Shown here piece after piece: positions 45,705-57,800 of a stretch of 64,000 bases of DNA. The notes under the pieces were generated by a model, which worked only from the letters and a program-made list of their open reading frames with translations, did no database searches and had not been told where the DNA came from. Both the position numbers and the translations under genes were made by a program. The DNA is taken from NCBI GenBank assembly GCA_030544235.1, contig CM060474.1, positions 4,198,398 to 4,262,397 of the forward strand, in the 5' to 3' direction. This stretch comes from Lepturacanthus savala. Taxonomy: Eukaryota; Chordata; Actinopteri; Scombriformes; Trichiuridae. The number at the start of each line of letters is the position of its first letter. Position 1 is the stretch's first letter.

Positions 45705-45910
45705 GTCTATGAATCGATTAGTTGCCAACTCTTATATTAATTTGCAACTGTTTTTTTGTTCAATTAATTCATTTGAGTCAAGAAAATGTCCAAATTCCCT
45801 GGTCCCAGTTTCTTAAATCTGATTATTTTCTGGATTCTTTAGATGGAATCTTCAGCATTGGGAAACAGGGATCATCATTGTTTCACTCTCACAATTCTCA
45901 TTAACATATT
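45705..45910 (+). repeat. Dispersed repeat, ATCGATTAGTTGCC family
   Basis: GAATCGATTAGTTGCCAACTC, GAAAATGTCCAAATTCCCTGG and GGAATCTTCAGCATTGGGAA match 54510-54890. Confidence 0.7.
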
Positions 45911-46583
45911 AAGAACGCAATATTTTTGATAGCACTAATATATATACATGTATATTGAAGGCTCTCGTAACTGATCAATATTCAATATCATACAATAGTC
46001 AAGTTCATTTATTGTGAATCAACAAGTGATGTCAGAACATCTGGGATAGAAATAAAACTGCACCTCAGAGGAAAGTTTGACATCTTTCAGAACCATTTTG
46101 TCTTTTTAAAAGTGGAAGTTTGATTTACGTTCCTTATAGCTCAGCTTGTGTGATTCTCTCTAAGGAATTATCATGGAGTTTATTGATCTCCTGACAGATG
46201 CTGTGAAATACGCCCGATCAGCTTCCCTCCTGCATCAGCTGGAGTCGGTGGACTGACCGGACGTCTCCACAGTGTCCAGTGTTTCTGTGGAAATAAACAA
46301 AGCTCCACATCCTCTCTTGTCTGTCCAGAACAGACGATACATCAGCTGGATGTTATGAAGATAAGTGTGAAGGAGCTTTGATTTATTTTCTGAAAACACA
46401 ACAACAAATCTTTCCCAGATATAAAGGAAAAGACTGAGCTGAAGAAAAATGCCCTGTGGATATATTTAGGCTGCTGTTTATTCTGGGATATCAGCGTCCT
46501 CCACTATAACGTCTCACGTTTACTGACAAGGAGAAGTGATAATGTTGGGTGTGCTGAGATTGTAACCAGTAAAGAATAGTTCA

Positions 46584-46610
46584 TTTATTATTATTATTAT
46601 TATTATTATT
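46584..46610. repeat. (ATT)n trinucleotide run
   Basis: Nine ATT units. Confidence 0.93.
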
Positions 46611-46892
46611 GTTATGAAATGTTCCCCAGAAAGTCTTTACGTTCCACCAGCTGGTCTCACAGATCTTGGGACGCTTGATATGTCAGAAGTGAGTCTCTAC
46701 TCATAATTTACGGAGTGAGATTGTCGGCAGCAGAAATTCTGGCAGCGTGGAGATGAATGGGAGTGATTATTAATAATGACACGCAGCGCTGCACGTTCAT
46801 GGATCCTCCACCAGTCAGCCCCATCCTGGCTCTGCAATTAGTTCATTAGTAGTTCAGCTGAACTGTGATCCTGTGTTTGAGTCTCTCTAATA

Positions 46893-47618
46893 TATGTTCA
46901 ATACAATAGCGGTGTGTTGAGTAAAGCCAAAATCCTCATAATTATTTTTTATTAGGGTGCATTGGGGGCACTGCATTTTATATCCTAAATCAAATTCAAA
47001 TCAAAATGTGAAGAAAAAGGTGTCAATTTAAGAATTATTGTACAGAAAATGAAGAAAAATAATTTCTAGTTCAAAGTGAATCACAAAAGTAATATTTAGT
47101 GACCACGGATCAGTTTGCCTATATCAGAATACTTGAAGAGGTCATGTTGCCTTATGCCGAAGAGAAAATACTTGTGAGTTTCAACAAGACAACAACAGTA
47201 ACCAGTAAACCAGCAGCATCTTGGTTCCAGATCAACAAAAATGAAGTTCTGGAGTGGACAACACAATCCCCAACACCTTAATCCCATTGAAAATATGTGG
47301 ACATCAAAAAATATGTTTCTGAGGCAAAACTAATATTACTTAATATTATAATAATATTACTGCAGTGATTCACAGGGATGATAAATCTTAAAGATTTTTT
47401 AGTTTATACAGTAAATATTTAAGTTTGTAGAGAAAAATGCAGACACTGATATTTTTTGAACAGCATAATATTAATTTTTCTTCATTTTCTGTGAAATAAT
47501 TAATACATTGACACATTTTCTTCACATTTTGATTTAGGATATGAAATGCAGTGTTTATAATGCATCGAAATAAAAATTATTATAAGGATATAATAAAATA
47601 ACTGCACTGTTTAAACAC
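46893..47618 (+). mobile_element. Tc1-like element with transposase remains
   Basis: Left part TATGTTCAATACAATAGCGGTG then GAGTAAAGCCAAAATCC, TGCATTGGG and CACTGCATTTTATATCCTAA match 18692-19125. The right part mirrors it (TTCACATTTTGATTTAGGAT, AAATGCAGTG). The outermost ends are degraded. It carries the transposase fragment below. Confidence 0.8.
47099..47300 (+). pseudogene. Tc1-like transposase fragment
   Basis: The plus-strand reading EEVMLPYAEEKILVSFNKTT, then TSKPAASWFQINKNEVLEW and TTQSP, is the C-terminal part of a Tc1 transposase. A frameshift after QSPTP moves the expected LNPIEN(M)W block into another frame. The catalytic Asp normally found in the 'FQQDN' segment is not preserved (FNKTT here). 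Dead fragment. Confidence 0.85.
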
Positions 47619-48845
47619 TGCAGACTGTCAGATGAAGAATAATTGCTGTTGTAATCTGTATAGAGGCTGTTTCCATAATCATCTGCTGAACGTTCCTCTG
47701 GGCTCGTTGAACATGATTTTAAGGGGATTGTGACGTCACAACTAGTTTACATCCAATCTCAGTCAGGAAAACTTTCAGAGGAATTTCTCAGGAATCTTTA
47801 CTGAGGGCGAAGACGATTTTACTTTAAGGATTTTGATAGTGTTAATTATACTTTTTATATTTTTTTAATGAAAAAAAAAACATATCGGAGCCATTATTAT
47901 TTATATGTGAGGATAATTGTCTGGAGGAGCTTTTATAATTGGACGACTAATTTATAATGAAAATAATGGTTAGTGGCATTAACAGCTGCAGCTGCTGAGT
48001 CTCACAGTTACTTCCAAGATGTTTTATAAATTACATCGTACAGTCTTGCTGTCTACATGAACTTTGACCTTTGATCCATCGCCCTCAGCTATTTATTTTT
48101 AGATCTTATTGTCAACCAATCAAAACGCAGCATCTGTCTGTCTCAGTCCTTCCTGTATTCCCTTGGACTAATAAACATGATAAGTGTTTGTGTCCATCAT
48201 GGCAACAAATATAGTGAATTAAAATAATAAGAAAGCTGCTTCAGATTATGATGAATAATCTTTCAGATGAAGTTGATCAGATCCTCTCAGCCTGAGTTCA
48301 TCTGTTCCTAATGAAGATGTAAATCTGTAAAAATAGTATTTGTTTTTAAGCCTTAGCAATTTTCTAAAACAGCTGATAAGTGTTTCAGGAAACTAATAAA
48401 AAAAACAGTCTAGTTATTTAGCCTTCGTCACATGTTGTCTATCAGTTAACTTATTGATTCATCAATTAATCATAAAATGTCAAAAAATAGTGAAAACTCT
48501 CCATTAAAGTTCCATCTTCTATTTGTTTACTTGTGTCTGACAAACAATAAAAACACAAAATATTCAGTTTATCGTCACGTTTATAAAGAAAAGACACAAA
48601 TCATCAAATCTGAGAAGACTAAAACAATCAATTCATTTCAAACAGAAAATAGAACAAAGATTTTAAAAAATCAAACCTTATTGTCAAAACTAAATATTTT
48701 TTCTGTCCTGTCAACTCATGACATGTGAGCATTCATGATTATAAAGGAACAATAAGTGCATAAATATACTGTATCAGGCTTTGACACACTGTTTTTAGAT
48801 GGATATTCAAAACATCATTATCATAAAAAGTTAAACTCCCATAGG
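47619..48845 (+). other. Intronic stretch, no gene
   Basis: AT-rich, with a diverged ATCAATTAATC-family copy at about 48440-48680 (TTATTGATTCATCAATTAATC, AAAATATTCAGTTTATCGTC). No exon was seen. Confidence 0.5.
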
Positions 48846-48932
48846 TGGTCTGCAGTGGTGTAGGGGTAGAGGCCCGGCCTTTTAAGCAACAGACCAGGGT
48901 TTGGGTCCCAGTGAAAGCCTTCCTTTGCTATA
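48846..48932 (+). mobile_element. tRNA-derived SINE-like head
   Basis: GTGGTGTAGGGGTAGAGGCC is A-box-like, and CAGGGTTTGGGTCCC about 35 bp later is B-box-like, spaced as in a tRNA-derived promoter. No functional tRNA fold is proposed. The body and tail are not identifiable. Confidence 0.45.
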
Positions 48933-48957
48933 AGTCTGACTACAGTATAGCAATAAT

Positions 48958-49022
48958 TAGGGGGTGGGACATTATCATGTTAATTATAATTTACTACTGC
49001 TTTTAATCAAGTTCCACCCCTA
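48958..49022. mobile_element. 65-bp hAT-like mini-element with 8-bp flanking duplication
   Basis: Ends TAGGGGGTGGGAC and GTTCCACCCCTA are inverted. Flanks GCAATAAT (48950-48957) and GTAATAAT (49023-49030) are an 8-bp duplication with one mismatch. Interior ATTATCATGTTAATTATAA resembles the right end of 23944-24480. Eight-bp duplications fit the hAT superfamily. Confidence 0.65.
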
Positions 49023-49879
49023 GTAATAATGTAACAAAAGCGTCTATGCCACAAAAAATCTATTAAAAAAGTTTGAATCCCACAGACTTAAGTGTCACAG
49101 CATCACAGCTCCTCCTCATGTTGCTTTCCAGCGCTTTAGTAACAATTCAAAGCTCCGTTGTCCCGTTTCTTCTTCCTGCACCGATCATGCAGCCAACGTA
49201 ACTAAAGTATTGCAACGTCTCTCAAAAACCTCACGCTAAGATGTTAGCTGGTTTAGCTGCTAATTTAACCTCACATTAACACAGGTCTTATTCTATGATG
49301 TGTTCACAGACCCTCAGGAAATCTCAGCACCGTCTGGGAATTTGGGCCTTACATTATACAGAAAAATGTACAAATTAAAACATTTATCATAAGTCCAGTT
49401 TCACTTGGCCTATCAACATCATTTCAAAACTGATATGTAGATTGACATTTCAACATAAATTACCTAATATACAATTTATCTATTAAGACTATGGAACAGT
49501 CCAACACATCCTCATTTGGCCAAGCATGAAAAACCTACTTAAGCTTCCACTTCTATGTAGAAATGCATACTTCCTATAGGCACTGCACTAATAAGAATAA
49601 CTGAATGTTCATCAGCAGCTCTGATAACTTGAAACCATGTTTCCAGGGTCATATTGATGAAGAGCCGCTCGGCTTTGTCTCCATCAGCTGATGCGTTGGT
49701 TTCCGCGGTGACGGGGCGGATGAGGACAGTGGAAGGAGAAGTTGTCACTAATGGGTTAAATCTCTTTAAATGTTGATAATGACGGTCTCTGAGGACTGCA
49801 GACGGACGCTCTCAGACAAACAGACTCAGGATCTGTTTGTTGACGGGGGATTTCACGGAGCGGTGGGGGAGAGCAGCGA

Positions 49880-50060
49880 GGAGCCTTTTTTCTTCTTTAA
49901 ATGAAAACAGCAGCGATGTTTCCTCCCGCTGCTCCGCGCGGAATAATTAAGGACGGAGATGCAAAAGACTCCTTAATTAGATTTTTTAATTATTGAGGAT
50001 TCACTTCTCCTTCTATAGTGGCCCAATTAAGAAAGCTCATCAAAAACTAAAGAGATGAAG
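49880..50060. promoter_or_regulatory. Candidate conserved non-coding element
   Basis: Complex, repeat-free sequence with several TAATTA/ATTA homeodomain-type cores (GAATAATTAAGGACGG, CTCCTTAATTAGATTT, CCCAATTAAGAAAGC) inside a long intron. Chosen by appearance only; conservation is untested. Confidence 0.3.
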
Positions 50061-51147
50061 AGAGGCCGTTTTCTTCTTCTTCTTCCTCCTCCTCCCGTCT
50101 CCTCTTCCTCCTCTCCCTCCTCTTCCTCTCTCATTCTACCTGCTCCGTTTGATGGTGTGTCCTCACTGATGAGCGCGAAACAGAAAGGGACTCGTCGACT
50201 TTAATTAACTCGCTTGTTTTTGGCGGCCTGGTGGAAAGTAAAGGAGGAAGAGTAGAAAATGCAGCTGTGGTTAATGATAATGAGTCTAATGATGGCGAGG
50301 ATGGCACCAGGTCGTTTGACCATCTTTCTCTTTGTCGGAGCTGCCGAGTTTCCGCTTTGTTGTCGTCCTGTTGATGAACAGACTCTTCAGATGATGGAGG
50401 GAGACGGACGTGATGCATGTGTTACTCCATTAACTGCAGAATGTGTTTGGTTCCTGTAAAGTGTTCCATCAGTTCAGAGACTGATTTCCTTGCTTCCAGG
50501 CGGCCGTTGGTTTCGCTTCATTTCAGGACGCAATGAAACCGACTCGCAGCAGGAGGAGGAGGAGGAATCATCACAGGGAGCGTTCACACGCCTTTGTTTC
50601 CTACACATCAGGAGCTGATGTGGTTTGAAGCTCCTTCAGTCGCACTGAAACTGCAGAGAAATTAGACACAAAGCGAATGTAGAATTCGGGGACGCTTCAC
50701 TGCGCAAACACAGAGGTTTTTCTCCTTTACTGTTGAAAATGCACATTTAAGGTTTTCAGCATCATATTATTTATAACTCTCCACTGACCCAAGGCTGACC
50801 GGCTCTGATCTATTGCTGTTGACCTGACACACTGGTGCATGTTACTTCCTGTTACGTCTAAAAGCCCAATATATTCTGTTGGAGGGTTGTCATGGGGGAA
50901 AAAAACAACAAACAAGTGAGCAGATGAAGTAGGAGAGCTGTTGACTTGTCTTTATTCTTCTGTGTACAGAGGGTCAGGTCAGTCAGAGACACACAAGATG
51001 AAGCCTAGTCACAGGAAATAAATACAATTCTCTTATCTAGGTTAGAAGAACAAAGAAGAAATAAACTAAAACATCCTGGGAGACTTCAACCTTCAACTGG
51101 CAATAGTGACTGTGTGACCTTATCACCTCCCAAATCATCAACCTATT

Positions 51148-51148
<1 letters not shown>

Positions 51149-51205
<57 letters not shown>

Positions 51206-51206
51206 T
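51149..51206. repeat. (GATA)n microsatellite
   Basis: About 14 GATA units. Confidence 0.97.
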
Positions 51207-52521
51207 TTGAACTTGTTAGAGTGGAGGTGTTGAGTTTCTACAAGTAGAGTAAACAGCTGTAAGTGTGTCTGAGTGCCCTTCTAGTTCTACATTTTTGAGT
51301 ATATAAATAAATCAAATCTCCCTAAGTGTTACTCAGTGTTGTAAAATGACGGATTGAGGATGTGCTGTAGAAAACTCGACTGTTTCCATAAAGGATCTGG
51401 TGCTGCTGTTGTTCTAGAGTCACATGCTGATCTTTAACCTGAAAAACACCAGAAAGCACTATGAACTGAAGTCAGACCAGTGGAGATCAGTGTGAACCTG
51501 GTGTGTGTCGTGGAGCCTGTGGGCAGTGAAGTCGTGTAATGTGGTGTAATGTGTTGCAGCAGCAGCAGTTTTCCCCTTTAAAGCTGCAAAAAGATGGAGA
51601 CTCGCTCAGTTGGGAGTTGGATTTTTTCTGGGCCTCCTCACCAGAGCCTCACTAAATTAACATCTGATTCACTGAGACTCTCACCCCCTCCCCTGGGTCC
51701 TGTCCTCTCCCCCCCTCCCTCCCCCTCCATCCTTCCATCCCGCCATCCCTCCATCTCCCACCTCCATCCCCGCAGCTTCTTCTCTCCCACAGGATCCAAA
51801 TAAAGTAGCCTACGAACACTGAACATTAATAAACGGTACTTAGGGGGGTTGGTGGAGGAGAGAAGAAGAAAAAATTGGCCTACTTTAACACTTGTCACTT
51901 TCCCACCCTCTAACACATCTTTTTCTCCCCCTCCTTCCTACTTTTTTTTTTTTTCACTCCGATTTGCTCTTGTCCTCCTCTAAGTGCTGCCAGTCTGCCG
52001 CCTGTAGCTGAATAAACAGTTATGGAGTGAGGAGGAGCAGACGAGAGGACATTTACTGAGTCGTTTCCCTGGAGGGATTTCTCTTTAAATTACCTGTTAA
52101 ATGGCCTCCAGGGGCCGAGCTTCGGCGTGTGCGGGTGTGTGTGTGTCAGCATTTGTGTGCGGTTGCGTGTTATGGCACGCTACGGGGCATTTTCCTCCAT
52201 TTCACACATGCCTTCCCTCCCCGAGGCAAAAAAAAAAACAAAAAAAACCCTGAATTAAAGTGATTCTGTCCTTATGTTCAGCCGCTCTCTTCTCTCCCCG
52301 CCGCTCCTCTTTCCGTCTCGCCAGTTCATCAGCGAGCGGTTATGTTCGGTGTTTGACCACAGAGTCGGGGGAGTCAGGAAGGCACCGCGCTGTAAAAAGT
52401 GTTGAACGAGATTCTGCTACGATTTTTCGAAGGTCTTCACTGTGAGATTCGTTGAAATGATTCTATTCCTACAAGATAAACAAGCTGATGTATAGAAATT
52501 AAAAGACATCTCCTTACTTAT

Positions 52522-52892
52522 GGGTCAGTGACAAATAATGGTTTGCAATTTATAGGTTTTAAGAAGCATTTATCACTGTACTGATACGTCATTTTACATA
52601 CATTTTGTGTTTCATGTTGGTTTCTTGTCATTTAAAAGTCCATTTTCATATGTTTTGTTTTTTTTACAAAAATCATGATTTTGTGTGATTTTTTGGCACA
52701 AAATGTCAAATGGTGTAACTGAAAAAAAAGAATGATACATTTTTAAATATTTAATCACCTAGAATATAAAGTTGTTGATAGTTGCATGTGTTTTTAATTT
52801 TTTAAAAAAGATCTTTTTAAGAGAGATAAACTATCTGGTACCATTTTTTAGGGATATACAACACAACAGTTTTGTCACTGACCCTTATACAG
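52522..52892 (+). mobile_element. MITE, GGGTCAGTGACAAA family, full copy
   Basis: Starts GGGTCAGTGACAAATAATGG and ends TTTTGTCACTGACCCTTATACAG followed by TA. It contains CATGTTGGTTTCTTGTCATT, GTCAAATGGTGTAACTG, CACCTAGAATATAAAG and AAACTATCTGGTACCA, the most complete set in this window. Confidence 0.8.
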
Positions 52893-52929
52893 TATCATAA
52901 ATTATATAGATATAATTTATATATTATAT

Positions 52930-53158
52930 ATTGAAAATGGACCATTCTTTTCGGTTACACCATTTGACATTTTGAGTCCAAAAAAATCACAAAAAATTTT
53001 GATTTTTGTAAAAATTAAAATATACAAATGGACTTTTAAATACGAAGAAACCAACATGAACACACAATGTACATTTAAAGAGATGAATGCTTCTTAAAAC
53101 TGTATTTTAAAAGGTTTTTGACCTTCTCATCTTGTCAACCATTATTTATCACTGACCC
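52930..53158 (-). mobile_element. MITE, GGGTCAGTGACAAA family, inverted copy
   Basis: Inverted relative of 52522-52892: GGTTACACCATTTGACATTTTG, GAAACCAACATGAACACACA and CATTATTTATCACTGACCC. About 40 bp separate the two copies, so they form a head-to-head pair. Confidence 0.8.
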
Positions 53159-54509
53159 TCATATATTTTCCATGTAGACCTGGAACCATTAGTTCTTTTG
53201 TCAAAACATCTTTATTATTTCAGTTTATTATTTCAGTTTATTTTCTGCATAGATTCCAAAAATATGAATTCATTATTATTTATTCATTTGCTAATTTATT
53301 TATTTTGATATTATACATTTTACTCCAAGATGAAACAATCATTCTAAACACGTTTGGAAACAAAAGCATTGTTAATAATCTGCTTCTCCAGCAAAATAAT
53401 CTAATCTCTATGAACTAGACCTGAGTATAAAATAAAGGTTTGTTTTAAATTAATACATCTACATCTGCAACACGTCAGATTGAATTCTATAAGATCTGAG
53501 GTTTTCTATCAACCAGAAGGAGGCGGAGTCATGACTTTTTGGTGTCAGTCTGTATTTAAACATGATTCTACTCACTTTAGAGACAGGAAGTTTAACGACA
53601 GATCAGAAAGACTTCATTTCCTATTGTAGTATTCCCACCATCCGAGCAGCTAGTTGCATTCATAAATCCTCCATGTTTGGTTAGCAGGAGGTCCTCAGAT
53701 CAATTCCTCCGCTGTGGATAAACTCTAGCTCCTGTTTAATTGATGTGTCGGGTGTTTCTGCACTTAAAACTGTTTCCTCTCACTAACATTGCCCGTGGTC
53801 CCTGATTGGCTCAGCTAGTCCAGACTGAGAGTTCAAACCAGGCAGCAGCTGCAGCAGTTCTTTCAAACCAAACAGGTTTGTTCTAACTTGTTTTAAATTG
53901 TTTCGTCTGAGAGACATCAGACCTCAGCTCCAGATTGCACTAAATAAACGCTACGTGATTATTATTCGTAGAGAAATAAGTGACAGATGTCTGTTTAACA
54001 GCAGCATGAGGATGCTCGCTGCAGCACTTTACAGCAGAAGGTGTTTTCTTCTTCTGCTGACGCTGCACAAAGCTGCTGACTCTCCCTCAGCCTTCAGACA
54101 CTGATCTCAATGAGCTTCCCACTTCATCCCGTCACAGGAACAGGAAGCTGCTGCTGCTGAGGCTGCGGGGGGCGGCGCTGCCCGCTCTCAGAGCGTGTAG
54201 ATGGCTGCGGCAGCTGAGGAAATGCTGAGTTTCTGTTTCCGCAAACAAGGAGACAAAATGAACCAACGTTTCCGATGTGGTGACATAGTTCAGCCCACGT
54301 TCCTCTTCAGCTTCTCTCAGCAGGAGGAGGGTTGGGTGGATGGATCGGTGCTTTGTTTTTGACTGTTCTTTGATCATTTTTACCCAAACATGATGTTTTT
54401 TTTACACTAAGCCAAACTTTAACTGCAGAATTACATCTTAAAACGTGAAAATAATGCATGTATTAAAAAACATTTATATGAAACATAAACTGTCAACGTT
54501 TGAGCTGCA

Positions 54510-54890
54510 GTTGCCAACTATTACAAGAATAGATTAATGGATTTGAGAAATTTGGATTTGATTTTTAAGAAGAAAATGTCCAAATTCAGGGGCTACAACT
54601 GCATCAATTAGTTGATTAATTGATTTTTTGCCAACTATTACATTCGTACTTTGATAATCAATTATACGATTTGAGTCATTTTAAAGAAGAAAGTGTCCAA
54701 ATTCTCCCGTTCCACCTCCTTATATCTGATTATTTTCAGGTTGCTTTAGTCTTCTATAACAGTAAACTGATGATCTTTGGGTTGTGGACGTTTTAGGTTG
54801 AATCTTCAGCTTTGGGAAACATGGATCGATTTTACATTTTATGAACCAAACAACTAATCAAATAATTGTTTCCATAATTGATAGATGAAT
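54510..54890 (+). repeat. Dispersed repeat, ATTAGTTGATTAATTG family, partly duplicated
   Basis: Contains TTGCCAACTATTAC twice (54511 and 54628) and AAGAAAATGTCCAAATTC twice, then CTTCTATAACAGTAAACTGA and CTTTGGGTTGTGGAC. The duplication suggests one copy inserted into or recombined with another. Confidence 0.7.
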
Positions 54891-57800
54891 CTAGTGGTAG
54901 TTTTGAGTCATGACCTCAAATTTAACATGCACTGCCACCCCCCCCCCACCCCACCCCTTATTAGTTTATTGGTATCTTAATTGGAAAAGTTAGCATGATG
55001 GCTGACTTTTCACATGACAAATGGTCACTACATCACTGGTAGAGCTGGTTAAAATGTAAACACATGAGGCAAACTTTATTTTTCTTTTTTAATTATAGAA
55101 AAGTGTAACCAGCGTGTCCCTAAAAACCTTAAACTAAACACAATGGGAAGAAAACAGCCCATGTTTCATTTTAAACATGCACTAAACTATGCATCAAAGT
55201 TCAGATCAATCTCCTTTAATACAACAAATTTTGGGATCAATGAGACTAGTCCACAGGTTCTTGTTGTTTTGTTGTAGTTATGTCTCACAGTAACTGGTTT
55301 GAGTAATAAAATTCCTCTTTGAAACCAATGCTTGTCGTCCTTCTAACATCTGGACGGATGCTATATTAAATCTGCACATTCATATTTTTCAAAAATTATT
55401 TGGTGATCCCCAGAAATCATCAAGGTTAAGAATGGCCGACTCAATCAGAATAGTTGCAGTCAGTGTTTCCTTCTGCAAACTGAGTTGAAAATCCAAAGTT
55501 TCTTCGTTTCAGGCATATTTTTAAATTATTGTTTTTTTTTTTTAACCCTCTGTAAACCACAGATGTGCAGCCGTGTCCTAATCACATGACAGTTAGACGA
55601 CACAGCAGCCTTGTTTCAGTTCATGTGGAAAGTACGTATCAGTTTTAAATTGTGTTGATAGGCCAAGTAAATCCAGCCTTATGATGAATTATTCACACCA
55701 TATTTTTTCTGAATATTTTCATCACGTTCTGTACACATTTGCTGTGGGAAGAGAAGGGAAAAAAAGATGAGAAAAGGCTAATAGCCTCTCCTATTTGCAG
55801 AAAAACACACCACATCAATCAATTAAAACTCCTACATCCAAAACGAGGCATTTTATTGCTGGGAAAACCAGAGAGATTAGTGATATTTAGCATATTTTGA
55901 GTGTTAAGATATTCCATTGTTTTGTAAATATTATAACAAAAAACGCCTGATGCATTGCCTGCATTTCAGTGTAAACAACTAATATTTATATTCTAAGTTA
56001 TAAAAATGGTTTGTTATCTGTATTTTCATCACTTTTTTCTACTTTTTTGTGTGACTTTAGCTCCACTTTGTTAATATAGTGTGTTAACAATGGAAAAATA
56101 AGTTTATATTCATACGTGAGGTTGTACTGAAAAAAAGCAATGCAAAATGAACAGTTTTGAAGGTGAAATATAATATATTTCTACCTATAATAAAGGTAGA
56201 ATTAAAAGTAATCAAAAACAGCCAGTTATAGCCCTGACTCCAGATGGTTCATTCTGGCTTAACACATAATGAAGTTTATACAGCTCAGGATTACTAATTA
56301 CTGTAGGGATTACTGATTACTTTGAGGATTCTTCTCCTTTAAAATAAAGGAGCAGGACCAAAAAATTGTTGTGACTTTAGCAGGATATTTTTTGCAGCGT
56401 GCAGCGACACAGGACAGTCTCAGTGCTCCTCAGTGTGTCCCCCGTCTGCCACGCTGGCACTGGCCTTCCACTTCTTGCCACTTGCCCCCCCCACCACCAC
56501 CTCCCACCTCCCCATCCCGGATGCAGGGGAGCCCCCCGCCCCCCCACCACCCGCTGCCCGCCCACCCACTGCAACACCTCCTCCACTTCCCCCCGAACAA
56601 GCCAGCAGCTCTGGATGATCTGGCTAATCTCCATGATTCACACGCTGAAGCAGGAGAGCGGAGCGGGTGGAGTTGGGGGGAGGTGGGGGAGGCTCCTGCT
56701 TCCTTTTTTCTTTCTGTTCTCCTCCCCCCCTCCCTCCTTTCTGTCTTCTGTCTTCTCCACCGGAGAACTTTGAAATAATTTGCGTCTCGTGGGTTTTTTT
56801 ACACATTCTAATTTCCAACTAAATGGGACATCTGTTTGAGAAAAAGGAAGATTTGCCCGGTTGCCAAGGCAACTATCACTCTGAAAGAAAAAGGGGGGGT
56901 GGGGGGGATGAAGTCTAACAGCTTTTATGGACAGAATTAGACTTTGGTGGAATATTATCCCTGCAAGACAAACACTGTCTTTCTTCTCCATGTCTCCTCT
57001 CAGTTGTCCTCTCATCTTTCTATCTGTCCCTTTTTCTTGCTCTCCCTCCTCCTCCTGTTTCTTTTCCTTCCCCCTCTTCTTTCTCTCCGTCTTTATCCCT
57101 TGTGCTGCAGCATCATCAGAAATATCAGTGTGAATCCGCCTCCAATTAAAGGCCTAAACCTCCTTTGTCCCCCCCCACGACAGCTCCTCGGCTGTCTGAG
57201 ACATCTCCTCCTCACACTTGCTGCTAATTGGTCGTTATTTAGAACAGGACGGGACAAATGTGCTTCCCCCAGCGCTTCTAACAGCACGTTAATGTCCCAT
57301 CATGATGATGCCGAGCGAACGGCGTGAAACTCTGCGGTCCGGAGGCGGAGGAAGGAAGGATTCCTAACCGTCCTGCTCGTGACGTCTCGTCCAGGTTCGT
57401 TTGAAGGCAGAAAAGTCTCCGGCTGCTCCAAAGCAAGTGAAATGTGCTGCGTTCACTACCCGCGAAGAGAGAAGGTTGATTTCTGTTAACAGCAACAGCA
57501 GATTGTCTTAATCACCCTCAATATCCTTAATAATAAAAGAAATTGATCGGCAGCTGTGGTGGTGCTTTGGATAATAATCCACCAATCAAAAACACTCTGA
57601 CAGCTTTTAAAGCAGTAAAATTCAGCTGCAACAAAACCCACAAACAGGACTGGGAACCAGCGCTGGATTCTGCTGGAGTTTTGGGCCCAAAAGTGTCAAA
57701 CTCGGTCCAGCTGACAGGAAGCTGGATTCAAATCAAATCAAAAGTTGGCGACAGCAGCGAAACTAAATAAACCAGCAGACAGAAGAAAACCTGAGGAACA

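Noticed and set aside
48846..48932. A functional tRNA gene
   Set aside because: A- and B-box-like words are present but I could not see an acceptor stem or anticodon arm; it is more likely a SINE head.
56371..56778. 135-residue Pro-rich frame
   Set aside because: It follows a C-rich low-complexity tract; no domain, splice context or strand bias supports it.
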